In this document: positions 39,366-49,401 of the stretch, piece after piece
How the letters are laid out: every line of letters begins with the position of its first letter
Numbering within the stretch: position 1 is the first letter of the stretch
DNA from: Rosistilla carotiformis
Lineage (GTDB): Bacteria > Planctomycetota > Planctomycetia > Pirellulales > Pirellulaceae
Assembly: GCF_007753095.1 (NCBI RefSeq)
Contig: NZ_CP036348.1
Span: 4,751,411-4,815,410, forward strand
DNA length: 64,000 bases
Direction: 5' to 3'
Position numbers and translations under genes: made by a program
Notes under the pieces: generated by a model
Told to the model about the DNA's origin: nothing
Seen by the model: the letters and a program-made list of their open reading frames with translations, nothing else
Databases searched by the model: none

Positions 39366-40526
39366 TTACCGTTCGCTTGCCGAGACCGATGATCGGGCAA
39401 CCCACTGGGGAACCATCTGGTTCGCCTGCCGGATTCCTTCGATCGCGTGCCGGTCGGGACGTTCTTGAGCGTCCAACAGCCCTCGTCGCAATGCCTCGCT
39501 AGGCAGATAGCCGCCGCACAGATGGTAGCCCACAACCTGCGGGATTCCTGTCAACATCCGAACCGTGCGTCCGTAACCACCCGGATCGTGAAAACGGTTT
39601 TCACGCGGGGGCCAAAGCCCATCGTTGGGTTGTCGGTCCAGTGCATGGTCGGCGACCAAAATCGGACGGTTAAACAATTCCGCCATCCGCGAAAGTTGCC
39701 GATGCACGTTGACCGCGTCTCCGCTGCAATCGACACTCAGAACATCCACATCGTCCAACGCAGCGCGAACCACCGACGCCGACAACGGACGCCCCGCATC
39801 GTAGCGATCGCCCAAGATTAAATGATGTGGATCGTAACGGCGGATCGCTTTCCGAATCGTCTGGTAGTAGGCTGCGGCCTGTTCGGTCAATTCGGTGGCA
39901 CTGGAGAATCGCGAACGGTTCCAATCGGGTCGCTCCGCCGACCAATAGCCGATCAACAGCGGATCGTCACGCATCGGCAGACAATGCGTTTGCGCGACGC
40001 GGTCGCACCAGCGAGCAAAGTCTGCGCCACGGTAGTCACTTGGCGGTGCTTGCCCGCTGTGCGGATCGTTCGACGCAAACGGCAACAGGTAACCATACGG
40101 CATCGCAAGCGATTGGTGGTCGGCAAACGAAAGGCTTCGACCGTGGCGTCGTTGATCCTTGTCAATCACCACCTCATCGGCACTGAAGCCAACGCAGTTG
40201 AACCCCCAATCGATCAGGTTCTTACGGACGCTTTCGGAGAGCCAACGATGCACGTCGCCGCCGTATTGCTTTTGCCACAGCCTTTGCTCGCTGCGCTGCA
40301 GCACCGCGGGATCAATATGATTCAACCCCAATGAGAAATTGGCGCGTCCATCGGGTGACACGATCCACCAACGATGATTCCGCCGATCCACGGTAAAAAA
40401 ACCGTCCGCCGCAACCTGGGTCGTCTTCACCTCGGGAGCACCGGCGCCGCAAACGGCAGGCAAACTCATCGCCGCCGCAGCCAGCAACGGTTGTCGAACG
40501 AAAACGCGACGATTCAGAACACTCAT
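39366..40526 (-). CDS. Agarase-like secreted protein with non-canonical active site
   Basis: 386 residues. The N-terminus RRVFVRQPLLAAAAMSLPAV resembles a signal peptide, perhaps Tat-type. The body matches the planctomycete family annotated as agarase: DGRANFSLGLNHIDPA, WGFNCVGFSADE, DDPLLIGYWSAERPDW, HHLILGDRYDAGRPL, and PQVVGYHLCGGYLPSEALRR. In true GH50/GH86 agarases the acid/base is in a D-N-E segment and the nucleophile in S-E-F. Here these read S-A-E and A-D-H, so the function may differ. ATG at 40526 is chosen over the longer frame. It faces the kinase gene. Confidence 0.75.
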   Translation of the reverse strand: MSVLNRRVFVRQPLLAAAAMSLPAVCGAGAPEVKTTQVAADGFFTVDRRNHRWWIVSPDGRANFSLGLNHIDPAVLQRSEQRLWQKQYGGDVHRWLSESVRKNLIDWGFNCVGFSADEVVIDKDQRRHGRSLSFADHQSLAMPYGYLLPFASNDPHSGQAPPSDYRGADFARWCDRVAQTHCLPMRDDPLLIGYWSAERPDWNRSRFSSATELTEQAAAYYQTIRKAIRRYDPHHLILGDRYDAGRPLSASVVRAALDDVDVLSVDCSGDAVNVHRQLSRMAELFNRPILVADHALDRQPNDGLWPPRENRFHDPGGYGRTVRMLTGIPQVVGYHLCGGYLPSEALRRGLLDAQERPDRHAIEGIRQANQMVPQWVARSSVSASER

Positions 40527-40757
40527 GAAATAGATGCACCTTGCCGATGGAGACCTTCCGGCGAAATCGCTTCGACACGCTCTCACCGCGATCCCATTCT
40601 ACTTCATCGTCGAACGCCTGCGGCTTCCAACGCAAAACGTTTGATCCGCTTGAGCCCTTGAATCCAGCCGCACCTCCTGAATAGGAATTGTGGCATGCGC
40701 CGGCCCGAAGCAACGCAAAGGCGCGTTATCGGCGATATCGGATCCGCTTCCAGGTGA

Positions 40758-43700
40758 TCAGGAAACCGGGTCGCCATGCGCCTTGGACGCGCTGGCACTC
40801 TGACGCCCCGAACCGTGAGGCGTATCGATTCGACCGGTTCCGTTACGACCACCCACCGCGGCGGGCGAGTCGTCGGATCCCTGCAGGTCGTTCGTTTCGT
40901 CAAAGGTTGGATTCGGACCGTTTGGATTCGGACCATGGCGACTGTCACCGGTCGCGTTGGCGATTAGATCTTCATCGCGAGGGCGGAAGACTTTCCCCAA
41001 CGGGCTGACCAGAATCGCGGGCAGGAAGATCAAGTCCCCGACCAACGCAGAGACCAACAACAGCAACATCATCACGCCAAAACTTTGCGTCGGCGTAAAC
41101 GAACTTAGGGCAAAGACGAACAACCCCAATCCGCCCAAAATCGTCGTTTGGGTCATCGCTGGCCCCACGCGACGGTAGGCCTCGATCACCGATTCCCGAC
41201 GTGTCATTCCCTGAGCCAAGCCCTGTCGGAACCATTCGAGAAAGTGAATCGTATCGTCGACCGCAACGCCCATCGCCACGCTGGCGGTCATCATCTTGCC
41301 AAGATCGACAATCGATCCGGTGTGTCCCAGGATTCCAAAGATCACAATCACCGGAAACAGATTCGGCAACATCGATACCATCCCGGCACCAATCCCATAC
41401 AGCACGTTCCTCGGCCGCAATTTCCCGAACATCGCCCCTGGATTCAACAACCCCGACATCACAATCCCGATCAACACAAACGCCAGGAAAGTGCTCTCGA
41501 CCAGACTGAACAACAACGTCCGTTGGGCCTTGTAAACCAAAGGCACCACCCCGGTGTAAACCACTTGCAACGGACCCGCGTTTTCGACATCGGGGTATCC
41601 GTCGCGTAGGGAGGCTGCGGTCGGAATCCATTGCATGGGGCGCGCATCGACGACGGCTGCCGCATGTTCGCGGATGAACTCCACATCAAAATCCGACTGG
41701 TCCTCGGCAATGACCACACAATCCGCTTTGGCGAAATTGCGCGCCCAGACTTCCAACTTGTTCGGGTTGTCTTTGATCTTTTCCGGAGCGATCCACATCA
41801 CGGTCCGGATCTTGCTTTCGTTGTGCAACAGATCATCCAAAGTCGCTTCGAAGATCAGTTGTTGGTTGACCTGCGCGGAATCGTCCGCCGAGGCGGCTAC
41901 GTCATCACGGGCCAGCACATTCTCCCACGACTCTTCGTTGGGGCGATCGGCTCCGACAACAAACACGATCCCTTTGTCTTTTTCCGCCAAGCTCGTGAGG
42001 ATCGACTCACGGAAGCGATACGCCTGCAGCACCGGCTCCACGGCATCGCGTAGATTGCCGACGAACTCACCGTAATCCACATCGCTGAGTGCACCGACGC
42101 GGAGACTGATCCGCCACAGCTCACTCTCCTCCCACGGTCCACTGCGTTCATGCTGGACGTAATCGCTGCCCAACAATTGCGTCTGGGCCGAAGCGAGAGC
42201 GCTGTTGAACGCCAAGCGTGTCGCGTTGGTCGGCGAATTGGTCGGCTTGGGCAATTCGGGCATCAACGTCACTGCCGACATGGCATTGCCAACGACTCCC
42301 GTGCCATGTTCGCCGAACGCACTTTCGACAGCGCGTTGGATATGGTCGACCGCCTGCAAACGTTCCAGCTGGGAAAGAGCCGTCGGTTCGGTGGGATGGG
42401 TTGGCGAATTGAGTTCCCGTTGCATTCCCGGTGGCACACGCATCACCAACTCCATCGGGACCAGTTTTCCGAAGTGGCGTTCGATCCAGCCGTAGTCGCG
42501 GATGATTCGCGATTCGCTGCCGAACAGCTTCAACAGCTGAACCGAGGTCTCGATTTTCGAAAGCCCCATCGCCGTGGTGAGCATCAACAGTGCGCAAGCG
42601 AAGCCGACCAAGCGGTAGTGCCCGGTGACCCACGTGCCGACGGAGATCCATTGTCGGGTCAGCCAATCGGGCTCGTCGTCGCGGCGTCCCTTGGGAAGCT
42701 TCGTTTTCTTTTCGGCAGGCGGTTCGGGACGGAACACGTGCAGGGCGGCCGGCAGGTAGGCAAACAACAACACCAACGTTGCCACGACTCCAACCGCCGA
42801 ATACAAACCAAACTTCTTAATCGGGATAATGTTGCTGGTGTTGAGACTCAACAGGCCAATCGCCGTGGTGATCGCAGCCAGCGTGCAAGGCATAAATGCA
42901 TGGGACACCGCCCGTTCCGCCGCACCTTCGACACCCCGCGTCGCGGCCTCTTCGCGATAGTAATTGATGATGTGGATCGCGCCGGATAGGCCCAAGATGT
43001 AGACCAAAGAGGGCATACTCATCAGGATCGCGTCGATCTGTTCACCCGCAATTTGCACAAAAGCCAAACTGCTGACCGCGGCCAAGACACCGACGACAAA
43101 AATCATCGAGGTCAGTTTGAAGCTGCGGAAGGCCAGCATCGACAGCGTTAATCCGATCAGGACGCAGTAGCCGATCAACCGAATCAGCGTGATCTGTCCC
43201 TCTTCGTCGATCGACACGTTATCGACGGGAGGACCGCCCATCCGCATTGCGGGTTCGACCAACGAAGCGTGCCGTTCGGCATAGTTGAATGGTGGTGGAA
43301 CCGCCGATGGCGAAGCGGCCGCATTCACACCACTCTCCTCGGCCAGCTGCAACATCCGGCCCCTCGGTCCACCCAGCAAACCACGACCGACCACGTACGG
43401 TAGATTGTCCAACGCCGTGGGCGTCAGCGTTACCAACACACAGCTTTGACGCGGTGGCGGCTCGACGCCCATCGCATCGAAAATGTCGTACCAGGATTGA
43501 TCGCGGACATCGGTGGGGGCGTGTTTCAGTTTCGCCAACTCGCCATCAAACCGCTCGTCAACAATTTGTTTAATCGACGCCGCGCACTGCAGCTGCCAAT
43601 CTTCAGGCAGCGCCGCAGCGGGAACTTGTTCGGCAAACGCCTCGGGCGTCCAAGCGAAATCGATCGGGACCGCAGGAGCGAACAACGTGCCGGTCAACCG

Positions 43701-44474
43701 CTTCTCGGCCAATCGACGCGCGATGATTTTTTTGTCGTCCTTGTTGATCGCCGCCACAGGCCACAACGGGCCGTTCTCTTGCGCCAATTGCTGGGCGATC
43801 TCGGGCCCCGTTTGAATCGTGCGGAACAAAGCCGCGGTCAACAGATGCGGATCGTTGTAATAAGGGTTCAGTTTTTCTGAATTCGGTTGCCCCGCCGTTT
43901 CGCCAAACGATGCGATGAATTGCCCTTCCACCGTGCCGCCGCGCAGGAACTTGCGTACCGAACGGATCAGTGCGGGCAGCGGACCTTCCTTGCCAGCCCA
44001 ACGGAACAATCGCCCATCGGGAGTGATGTAGTAAAGCGTGCCATCGGGGCTGTTGAGCCACTTTTCATTGCGACCACCCCAGTTGGTCTGGAAGTCGCGA
44101 GGGGCCAACAGTTGAAGCTCTTCCGCCAACTTGCGTGCACGTTCCCAATCGGGCAAGCCTTCGGGCGGTTGGCCGCCGGCCGCTTCGCTGCGCAGCTTAT
44201 CGGTCAACAGCTTCAACTTCTGATCGTTCTCATTGCAACCGGGCCAGGTCGCGATCACGAACCGTTCACCCGAGAAATACTCACCAAACCATTCCAGTTC
44301 GGTCGTCTCGGGGAAGTCCGACGGCAACCAATCCTTGACGTTGTTGTTGTTGCTCTGCAGGCTCTGCCGCGCGCCACGGATTCCGATCGGCGCCAGGAAG
44401 CAGACAACCAGCAAGATCAGCAAGGCATTGTTGATACCAAAAATCGAGCGGCGGGCGAGGAACGTTGGTTTCAT
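40758..44474 (-). CDS. Large RND/MMPL-type exporter
   Basis: 1238 residues, an inner-membrane RND-superfamily permease with two six-helix bundles. The N-terminal helix (NNALLILLVVCFLAPIGI) is followed by a ~350-residue periplasmic loop and the first helix group (LIRLIGYCVLIGLTLSMLAF...). A second large loop follows, then the last helices (LVESTFLAFVLIGIVMSGLL, MMTASVAMGVAVDDTIHFLE, TTILGGLGLFVFALSSFTP). The MGVAVDDTIHFLEW segment is the conserved core motif. Such planctomycete exporters are usually linked to hopanoid or lipid export; the substrate cannot be read from the sequence. The C-terminal ~60 residues are polar. Confidence 0.87.
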   Translation of the reverse strand: MKPTFLARRSIFGINNALLILLVVCFLAPIGIRGARQSLQSNNNNVKDWLPSDFPETTELEWFGEYFSGERFVIATWPGCNENDQKLKLLTDKLRSEAAGGQPPEGLPDWERARKLAEELQLLAPRDFQTNWGGRNEKWLNSPDGTLYYITPDGRLFRWAGKEGPLPALIRSVRKFLRGGTVEGQFIASFGETAGQPNSEKLNPYYNDPHLLTAALFRTIQTGPEIAQQLAQENGPLWPVAAINKDDKKIIARRLAEKRLTGTLFAPAVPIDFAWTPEAFAEQVPAAALPEDWQLQCAASIKQIVDERFDGELAKLKHAPTDVRDQSWYDIFDAMGVEPPPRQSCVLVTLTPTALDNLPYVVGRGLLGGPRGRMLQLAEESGVNAAASPSAVPPPFNYAERHASLVEPAMRMGGPPVDNVSIDEEGQITLIRLIGYCVLIGLTLSMLAFRSFKLTSMIFVVGVLAAVSSLAFVQIAGEQIDAILMSMPSLVYILGLSGAIHIINYYREEAATRGVEGAAERAVSHAFMPCTLAAITTAIGLLSLNTSNIIPIKKFGLYSAVGVVATLVLLFAYLPAALHVFRPEPPAEKKTKLPKGRRDDEPDWLTRQWISVGTWVTGHYRLVGFACALLMLTTAMGLSKIETSVQLLKLFGSESRIIRDYGWIERHFGKLVPMELVMRVPPGMQRELNSPTHPTEPTALSQLERLQAVDHIQRAVESAFGEHGTGVVGNAMSAVTLMPELPKPTNSPTNATRLAFNSALASAQTQLLGSDYVQHERSGPWEESELWRISLRVGALSDVDYGEFVGNLRDAVEPVLQAYRFRESILTSLAEKDKGIVFVVGADRPNEESWENVLARDDVAASADDSAQVNQQLIFEATLDDLLHNESKIRTVMWIAPEKIKDNPNKLEVWARNFAKADCVVIAEDQSDFDVEFIREHAAAVVDARPMQWIPTAASLRDGYPDVENAGPLQVVYTGVVPLVYKAQRTLLFSLVESTFLAFVLIGIVMSGLLNPGAMFGKLRPRNVLYGIGAGMVSMLPNLFPVIVIFGILGHTGSIVDLGKMMTASVAMGVAVDDTIHFLEWFRQGLAQGMTRRESVIEAYRRVGPAMTQTTILGGLGLFVFALSSFTPTQSFGVMMLLLLVSALVGDLIFLPAILVSPLGKVFRPRDEDLIANATGDSRHGPNPNGPNPTFDETNDLQGSDDSPAAVGGRNGTGRIDTPHGSGRQSASASKAHGDPVS

Positions 44475-44722
44475 GAACAGATATTCAGTAGAACCGGCAA
44501 GAGATCCGCATCACGCCGTTGGTCGTGCCTACGACGAGATCACATGTTAACGCGCAATATGGCGTTATTAGATTAGTAGCATCGGGCAATTCAATCCATG
44601 CCAATTGCCCCTCGCTCGGCTGCGAGTCCACAAAATCCACGGCTTTCCGCTGCGTCAACGCGATTCGATCACCCCAGTACCACTCTGACGCCAGCAATTG
44701 TACGCGATCGCTGCCCCATCCG

Positions 44723-45856
44723 TCAGGTGGCGATCGGTTCGCGCGAGGTGGCCGATTCGTCTGCACGACGCCACAAAACATAGATTTCACCCAACAAACT
44801 GGTGCGAACCGTCTCCCGATAGGGCGAACTGGCCGGCAAGCCTGCCATCAGTCGGCGATGCGCTTCGGGGGCATCGTGGTAGGGCAAGGTAGGGAACAGA
44901 TGATGCAAGGCGTGATACCGAGTGCCGATCGGGCCCCACAATTCGGTGACCCAAGGCCGATCGGGATAGTTGACCGTGTCGAGCAGTTGTTCTTCAAAGC
45001 TCAACACACGACCATCTCCTGCCCAGCGATGAGCCCCCAGCGTGCGGACCGCGTTGAGCGTCAACACAGCGACGCCCATCAGATAGCCCCACAACCACAG
45101 CGGGCTGACCAATTGACCGGTCATGATCCAGTCGCCAAACGTGAACCAGAGCAGCCACAGGAAACAACAGACCTCTTGGCGAACGACCAACCGCATCAGT
45201 TCGGGCGAACCGTCACGTCGTTCATAAAACGGATCGACGACCATCGTTGAAGCGTGTCGATGGACCCAACGCCGCGCCGGAGGATAGACCCAACAGATCG
45301 GACTGGCCACGAGAAAGCGTAGATAGGCCATGATGGGCACGATCAAATTGTGAAGCAAAAACGCGACCATGTACCACCGCGACATATGCGCCAACGGAAA
45401 ATACTCTCCATCCTCATCGGTCCCGTAACTCTTGCGTCGATGGTGATCAATATGCGGCAGATACACAAATGACGGTATCAGAAATGGCACGCCACAAAGC
45501 GAATTCCAGACCTGCCGGAAGTAAGGTATTTTATCACCGAAGTGCGCCAGTTCGTGAATGAACATCGCACACCGCATGTACAGGATTACACAAACCGGAA
45601 ACAGAATCGCTTGAACCAAATAGGCGCGGCTCGGATCCTCGGGCAGGATCTCATGCATGTAACGCATCGTCATGAACAACACGTGAGCGATCAGGATGCA
45701 GGGCAGAAAATCAAGCCAGTAGATGATCGGCTTGGGGCGTCCTAGATCGCGGATCAAATGCCGTGCCTCGGAGAACTTGAAGCCCGATTCATCCTGTGTG
45801 TAACCTGCCGAATCATCGTCGACAAAATCTTGTTTGTTCGTGTGATTCGTTGCCAT
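44723..45856 (-). CDS. Fatty acid desaturase
   Basis: 377 residues, an integral-membrane di-iron desaturase. The three His boxes are HELAHFG, HIDHHRRKS and HALHHLFP, and membrane segments lie between (LPCILIAHVLFMTMRYMH, AILFPVCVILYMRCAMF, WYMVAFLLHNLIVPIMAYL, FLWLLWFTFGDWI). It inserts double bonds into fatty acyl or related lipid chains. It lies upstream of the RND exporter on the same strand, separated by 248 bp, so a lipid connection between the two is possible. Confidence 0.88.
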   Translation of the reverse strand: MATNHTNKQDFVDDDSAGYTQDESGFKFSEARHLIRDLGRPKPIIYWLDFLPCILIAHVLFMTMRYMHEILPEDPSRAYLVQAILFPVCVILYMRCAMFIHELAHFGDKIPYFRQVWNSLCGVPFLIPSFVYLPHIDHHRRKSYGTDEDGEYFPLAHMSRWYMVAFLLHNLIVPIMAYLRFLVASPICWVYPPARRWVHRHASTMVVDPFYERRDGSPELMRLVVRQEVCCFLWLLWFTFGDWIMTGQLVSPLWLWGYLMGVAVLTLNAVRTLGAHRWAGDGRVLSFEEQLLDTVNYPDRPWVTELWGPIGTRYHALHHLFPTLPYHDAPEAHRRLMAGLPASSPYRETVRTSLLGEIYVLWRRADESATSREPIAT

Positions 45857-45977
45857 CGTCGGCCTCCGATACGACCTAAAAGAAGCTCAATCCATCCATT
45901 CCTTTTGGATTGTAGTTGCCTATACCAAAGTGTGTAGCCAAACCGAATGTGGATTGGCAGAAAAAACGAGGGGGCCT

Positions 45978-46088
45978 ATGACAATCGCCACAACACTTAC
46001 GACGCATGCTCGCGTCGCCGCTGCGATGAACGTTCGGGAAGTCCTACCGCAACGAGGGATCACCTTGGTCACGATGCGGACTGCGTAG
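45978..46088 (+). CDS. Small open frame resembling a CBS-domain protein start
   Basis: A 36-residue frame begins 5 bases after GAGGGGG. Its middle, MNVREVLPQRGITLVTM, looks like the first strand of CBS-domain proteins (M-x-V-x-x-I/V-L...G...V-T-I), but the frame stops soon after. It may be a remnant of a decayed CBS gene or not expressed at all. Confidence 0.2.
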   Translation: MTIATTLTTHARVAAAMNVREVLPQRGITLVTMRTA

Positions 46089-46099
46089 CGAAGTTCAAA

Positions 46100-46618
46100 T
46101 TATGATGAAGGCTTGGCCGGCGGTGTCGCGTCGGGGGTGGTTTTCGGAGAGGCTTCATTTTCCGAAGCCTCGGACTTTTCGATCACGCCAAACATGTGAC
46201 CCCCATGCTGATCGTGCGACCACGTGCCGGCATAGCGTCCTTTGTTGATCACGATCTTTGCCGAAAACGTTCCCATCCCCGGGATCGTGAAATCATCCAA
46301 CGAGATCATCGGCGTCTCCCCTGCCCAGACGATCGGAATCGGCAATGGAACCTCCACGTCTTTGTCACCATATTTGATTCGAGCGGTGATCATGAAGAGA
46401 TCGCCCCCAGGAATCTTCTCCACGGTTTTCAGTGTGTACTCTTCCTTGGGCATCTTGTCGTCGGCCTTCCCGATCACGGTAAACTGGCCGATAAACTTGG
46501 AACCGCTCAAGTAGGCCGCTAATTTCTGATCGCGCTCGGAAATCTCCGAGGCAACCTCTTGAGCAACCAACGACGTTGATACGAGAGATACCAATAGACA
46601 AACCAACAGCGTTCTCAT
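46100..46618 (-). CDS. Small secreted protein, unknown function
   Basis: 172 residues with a clear signal peptide (RTLLVCLLVSLVSTSLVAQE). The mature part is beta-rich with a conserved-looking core (FIGQFTVIGKADDKMPKEEY, GRYAGTWSHDQHGGHMFG), resembling a lipocalin-like barrel, and a Thr/Pro-rich tail. AAGGAG lies 9 bases upstream of ATG 46618. It is the last gene of a three-gene minus-strand cluster (spacings 33 and 24 bp). I do not recognise a named family. Confidence 0.75.
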   Translation of the reverse strand: MRTLLVCLLVSLVSTSLVAQEVASEISERDQKLAAYLSGSKFIGQFTVIGKADDKMPKEEYTLKTVEKIPGGDLFMITARIKYGDKDVEVPLPIPIVWAGETPMISLDDFTIPGMGTFSAKIVINKGRYAGTWSHDQHGGHMFGVIEKSEASENEASPKTTPDATPPAKPSS

Positions 46619-46651
46619 CACACGAAACTCCTTGGGGACAAAAAACACTGG

Positions 46652-47149
46652 CTATAGGTACATACCTAAATAGCCTTCGGCGGCGTCGCTTTCCGCCTGA
46701 ATCTGTTCGATCCGCTGCGCCGCTTTGGAGAGGTCGCCGGCTTGAATGTAACGATCGAATTCGACCACCAGCGCGTGCCGCACCGATTCGGCCAACCAAC
46801 GCATCACCGCTTCGTTCAACCAGTCGCAGGTTTCCCCATCGGGCTGGACATCTAAATGGCAGCTGATCGTTGCGGTGTCGGTCGCGTTGGTAAACACCGT
46901 TCCTTCGAATTTGAACTGCACCATGCCATGGCTGGGATCGTTCGTGAAATGGAACGTGCAACGGGCGTTGTGGAGATAGTAGGTGTTCATCACCCCATGC
47001 TCTTGAATCGCTTGTTTGACCCGCAACACAAACGCTTCGAATCGCGGCGACGCATCCAAGGGAACGTCGACACGCTGGACCGTCCGCAGCGGCAGGCAAT
47101 CAAATTCGATCTCGACCCAGCGCGGTGGTGTCTGTTGCGTATCATCCAT
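46652..47149 (-). CDS. Conserved protein of unknown function
   Basis: 165 residues, no signal peptide or membrane segment. It shows an alpha-beta pattern with FDCLPLRTVQRVDVPLD, TYYLHNARCTFHFTND and a helical C-terminus (AAQRIEQIQAESDAAEGYLG). It lies between the two secreted-protein genes of this cluster, which suggests shared expression but no defined role. I do not recognise it. Confidence 0.75.
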   Translation of the reverse strand: MDDTQQTPPRWVEIEFDCLPLRTVQRVDVPLDASPRFEAFVLRVKQAIQEHGVMNTYYLHNARCTFHFTNDPSHGMVQFKFEGTVFTNATDTATISCHLDVQPDGETCDWLNEAVMRWLAESVRHALVVEFDRYIQAGDLSKAAQRIEQIQAESDAAEGYLGMYL

Positions 47150-47173
47150 GTTGAACCTCCGTAACGTGCTTTC

Positions 47174-49105
47174 CTATCGCATTCCGAGAGACAACCACCC
47201 CTGTTGAGCTGAGATCTCTTGAACGCGGATTCCGCTTTCAGGCAATTGTTTTACGGGCACCCGGACCGGTTTGTCCAGCAATTGCTTTGGCAACGAGCGA
47301 TCAAACACACGCTCCATCTTCTTGCGCGTGGCGATCTGCCCAATCGACAGCCTCTGGGTGCCAGGAAAGTCGATTTCGACATCCCCCTGTCGTTGTAACA
47401 CATACCCATGTCCCACCACAAACGTTGGCAGATACTCTGCCCGCACGCGGATCGGCATTTTCAGCGATTGATCCCCTTGCTGAAATCGTGTCCCCCGCAT
47501 CCCGATCCAAACCTTACCGTCTCGGGCTTCAAAGATGATCGGCCGCGTGCGGGAAAAGGTGATGACCGGTGGTTCGGACTCTTCGGAATCGTCTCCAACG
47601 GTCTCCGGATTGTCAAAGTCCAGCTCGGGCATCAATGATTTTCCCAGCTGCTGCAATTGCGTTCCGGACATCGTGCGGCCCGCCAGGATTTGTGTCATCA
47701 CGTTGTTGATCAGCGATTCGTGAATTTGGATCGACAAATCATGCGAACCGGCAACCGACGGCGGAGGGACTGCGGCGGCGAGGTCTTGATCGGTTTGTTG
47801 GCGTAGCGTCGTCAACAGATAGCGACTTTCGGAGCTCCAGAGACGCGAGGGTTCCTCGACACCCAAGCGTCCCAAGACGGCCATCAGATCGCGGACGGGA
47901 GTCGATTTGCCATCGCCAAGCGGTTCGTTTTCGTCGGTTTGGCGATCAAAGTTCTTCGCGACGCGACGCTCCAAGCGACGGCTCCCTTCCGCGTTTGCGG
48001 CTCCCTTCTGCTCCTGTGCCTTCTTCATCGCGATCTTGCGGACGATCTTCAGCGGGTGATTGACGCGTTGGATTTTCGATGACAAGCGAGCGCTGGCAAC
48101 GGCGGGCTCCGAACGCATGCCCGCATCATCCAAGTACAACACCTTCGTCGCCGTGACATGACCGTATCCCAAAGCATCGACGGTCACCGGCTTTCGATAG
48201 CCACGATTCTGGCTGGTCAGATCGCCGTTAAGAATCAATTGAATCTTCGCGACGCCATCGGACGGCAGCAACGTCGTGGTCACCGTGCCGCGAAGCGTCG
48301 CCTGCCCACGAACAAAAGTTCCCAGCAGGCATTCGTTAATCGCTGTCGGTTCGTTGAAAGGTCGGGTGGCGATCCGCGAAATCAGACTACCACCGATGCC
48401 AACGCGCAGATTCGCGTGGCGGAATCGGCCGCGAAGGTCCGCGACCAACAAAGGTGCCTGGCCGGTCTCGATCAACAACCGTGTCAGTTCATCCAATTGG
48501 TAGAACGCTTCGGCCGCCGTCGTTTCGTCGGCATCCCGCAAGGCCTTCGCTGTCTCTCGCATCTGAACCCGAACATATTCGATCGACCGCGCTGGATCGC
48601 GATGACGCAACATCGCGTCCAAGTTCCGCACGGCGGTTCGCAAGGCTGGAATCTGCGCCTTTTCCAATCCCGGATAATTGATCGTCAATCGCAATCGCAT
48701 ATCCCCCAAGGCCTTGTCCAATTGGGCCATCGCCAACATCTGACGCTTCGCTTCGTCGCGCGACGTCGGTGGTTGCTTCCATTGAGCCGACGCAGCCAAC
48801 GCTTCGGACAATTCCGAAAGCTTCAAGTAACCAAGCCAAGCGGCGGCGTTGGCCGGATCGTTCCCTTTCCCCAGTTCCTGTTCGACCGTAGCGATCGCCG
48901 TTTGCGTGCGAACGACAAAGTCCTCCAACGAAGGAACGGCGGCCACATCCAGCTGCGCTGCGGCGCCATCGATCCGATCGGCAAAGTATTCGCTATCCCC
49001 ACGGGACAACTGGCCGAGACAACAGGCGGCTTGCAGCAAAAACGCCACGAAGAGAACGACAGCGGGGAAGCGGCGAATTCCGCTTGAGCCAAGGTGAGTG
49101 ATCAA
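47174..49105 (-). CDS. Large secreted protein, unknown function
   Basis: 643 residues with a signal peptide (RFPAVVLFVAFLLQAACCLG). The N-terminal ~200 residues are helical; the rest is beta-rich (LRVGIGGSLISRIATRPFNE, ATLRGTVTTTLLPSDGVAKI, IIFEARDGKVWIGMRGTRFQ, RVRAEYLPTFVVGHGYVLQR). It resembles other large planctomycete envelope proteins without a named domain. It is the first gene of the cluster that ends at 46100. Confidence 0.75.
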   Translation of the reverse strand: MITHLGSSGIRRFPAVVLFVAFLLQAACCLGQLSRGDSEYFADRIDGAAAQLDVAAVPSLEDFVVRTQTAIATVEQELGKGNDPANAAAWLGYLKLSELSEALAASAQWKQPPTSRDEAKRQMLAMAQLDKALGDMRLRLTINYPGLEKAQIPALRTAVRNLDAMLRHRDPARSIEYVRVQMRETAKALRDADETTAAEAFYQLDELTRLLIETGQAPLLVADLRGRFRHANLRVGIGGSLISRIATRPFNEPTAINECLLGTFVRGQATLRGTVTTTLLPSDGVAKIQLILNGDLTSQNRGYRKPVTVDALGYGHVTATKVLYLDDAGMRSEPAVASARLSSKIQRVNHPLKIVRKIAMKKAQEQKGAANAEGSRRLERRVAKNFDRQTDENEPLGDGKSTPVRDLMAVLGRLGVEEPSRLWSSESRYLLTTLRQQTDQDLAAAVPPPSVAGSHDLSIQIHESLINNVMTQILAGRTMSGTQLQQLGKSLMPELDFDNPETVGDDSEESEPPVITFSRTRPIIFEARDGKVWIGMRGTRFQQGDQSLKMPIRVRAEYLPTFVVGHGYVLQRQGDVEIDFPGTQRLSIGQIATRKKMERVFDRSLPKQLLDKPVRVPVKQLPESGIRVQEISAQQGWLSLGMR

Positions 49106-49401
49106 GAGAGTACTTCGGAGTTACTTGTGGGAGATCGAAGCCAAGATTTGCTAAGGTAGAGCAGCTGGGCAAAATATGCAATTCCGCGAGCACGACTTTC
49201 CCGCCAACACATTCCCCCCAAACCCCCAATTCTACTTGCACCGGCTGGCGTCGGCAGCCTTCTGCCCCTGGAAACCGAAATTTCGTATGCTTTCCCAGCC
49301 AGATCGTGCCTCGATGCGCCATCGTTTCGGGGTCATAACGCGACCAACCGCGTCGGCAGACTGATTTCGCTCTCCCCACGACAGACCAGGGCCCCCGCAC
49401 C

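Noticed and set aside
44485-44790. 101-codon minus-strand frame between the desaturase and the RND gene
   Set aside because: It overlaps the desaturase end by 68 bp, has no ribosome-binding site and no recognisable content.
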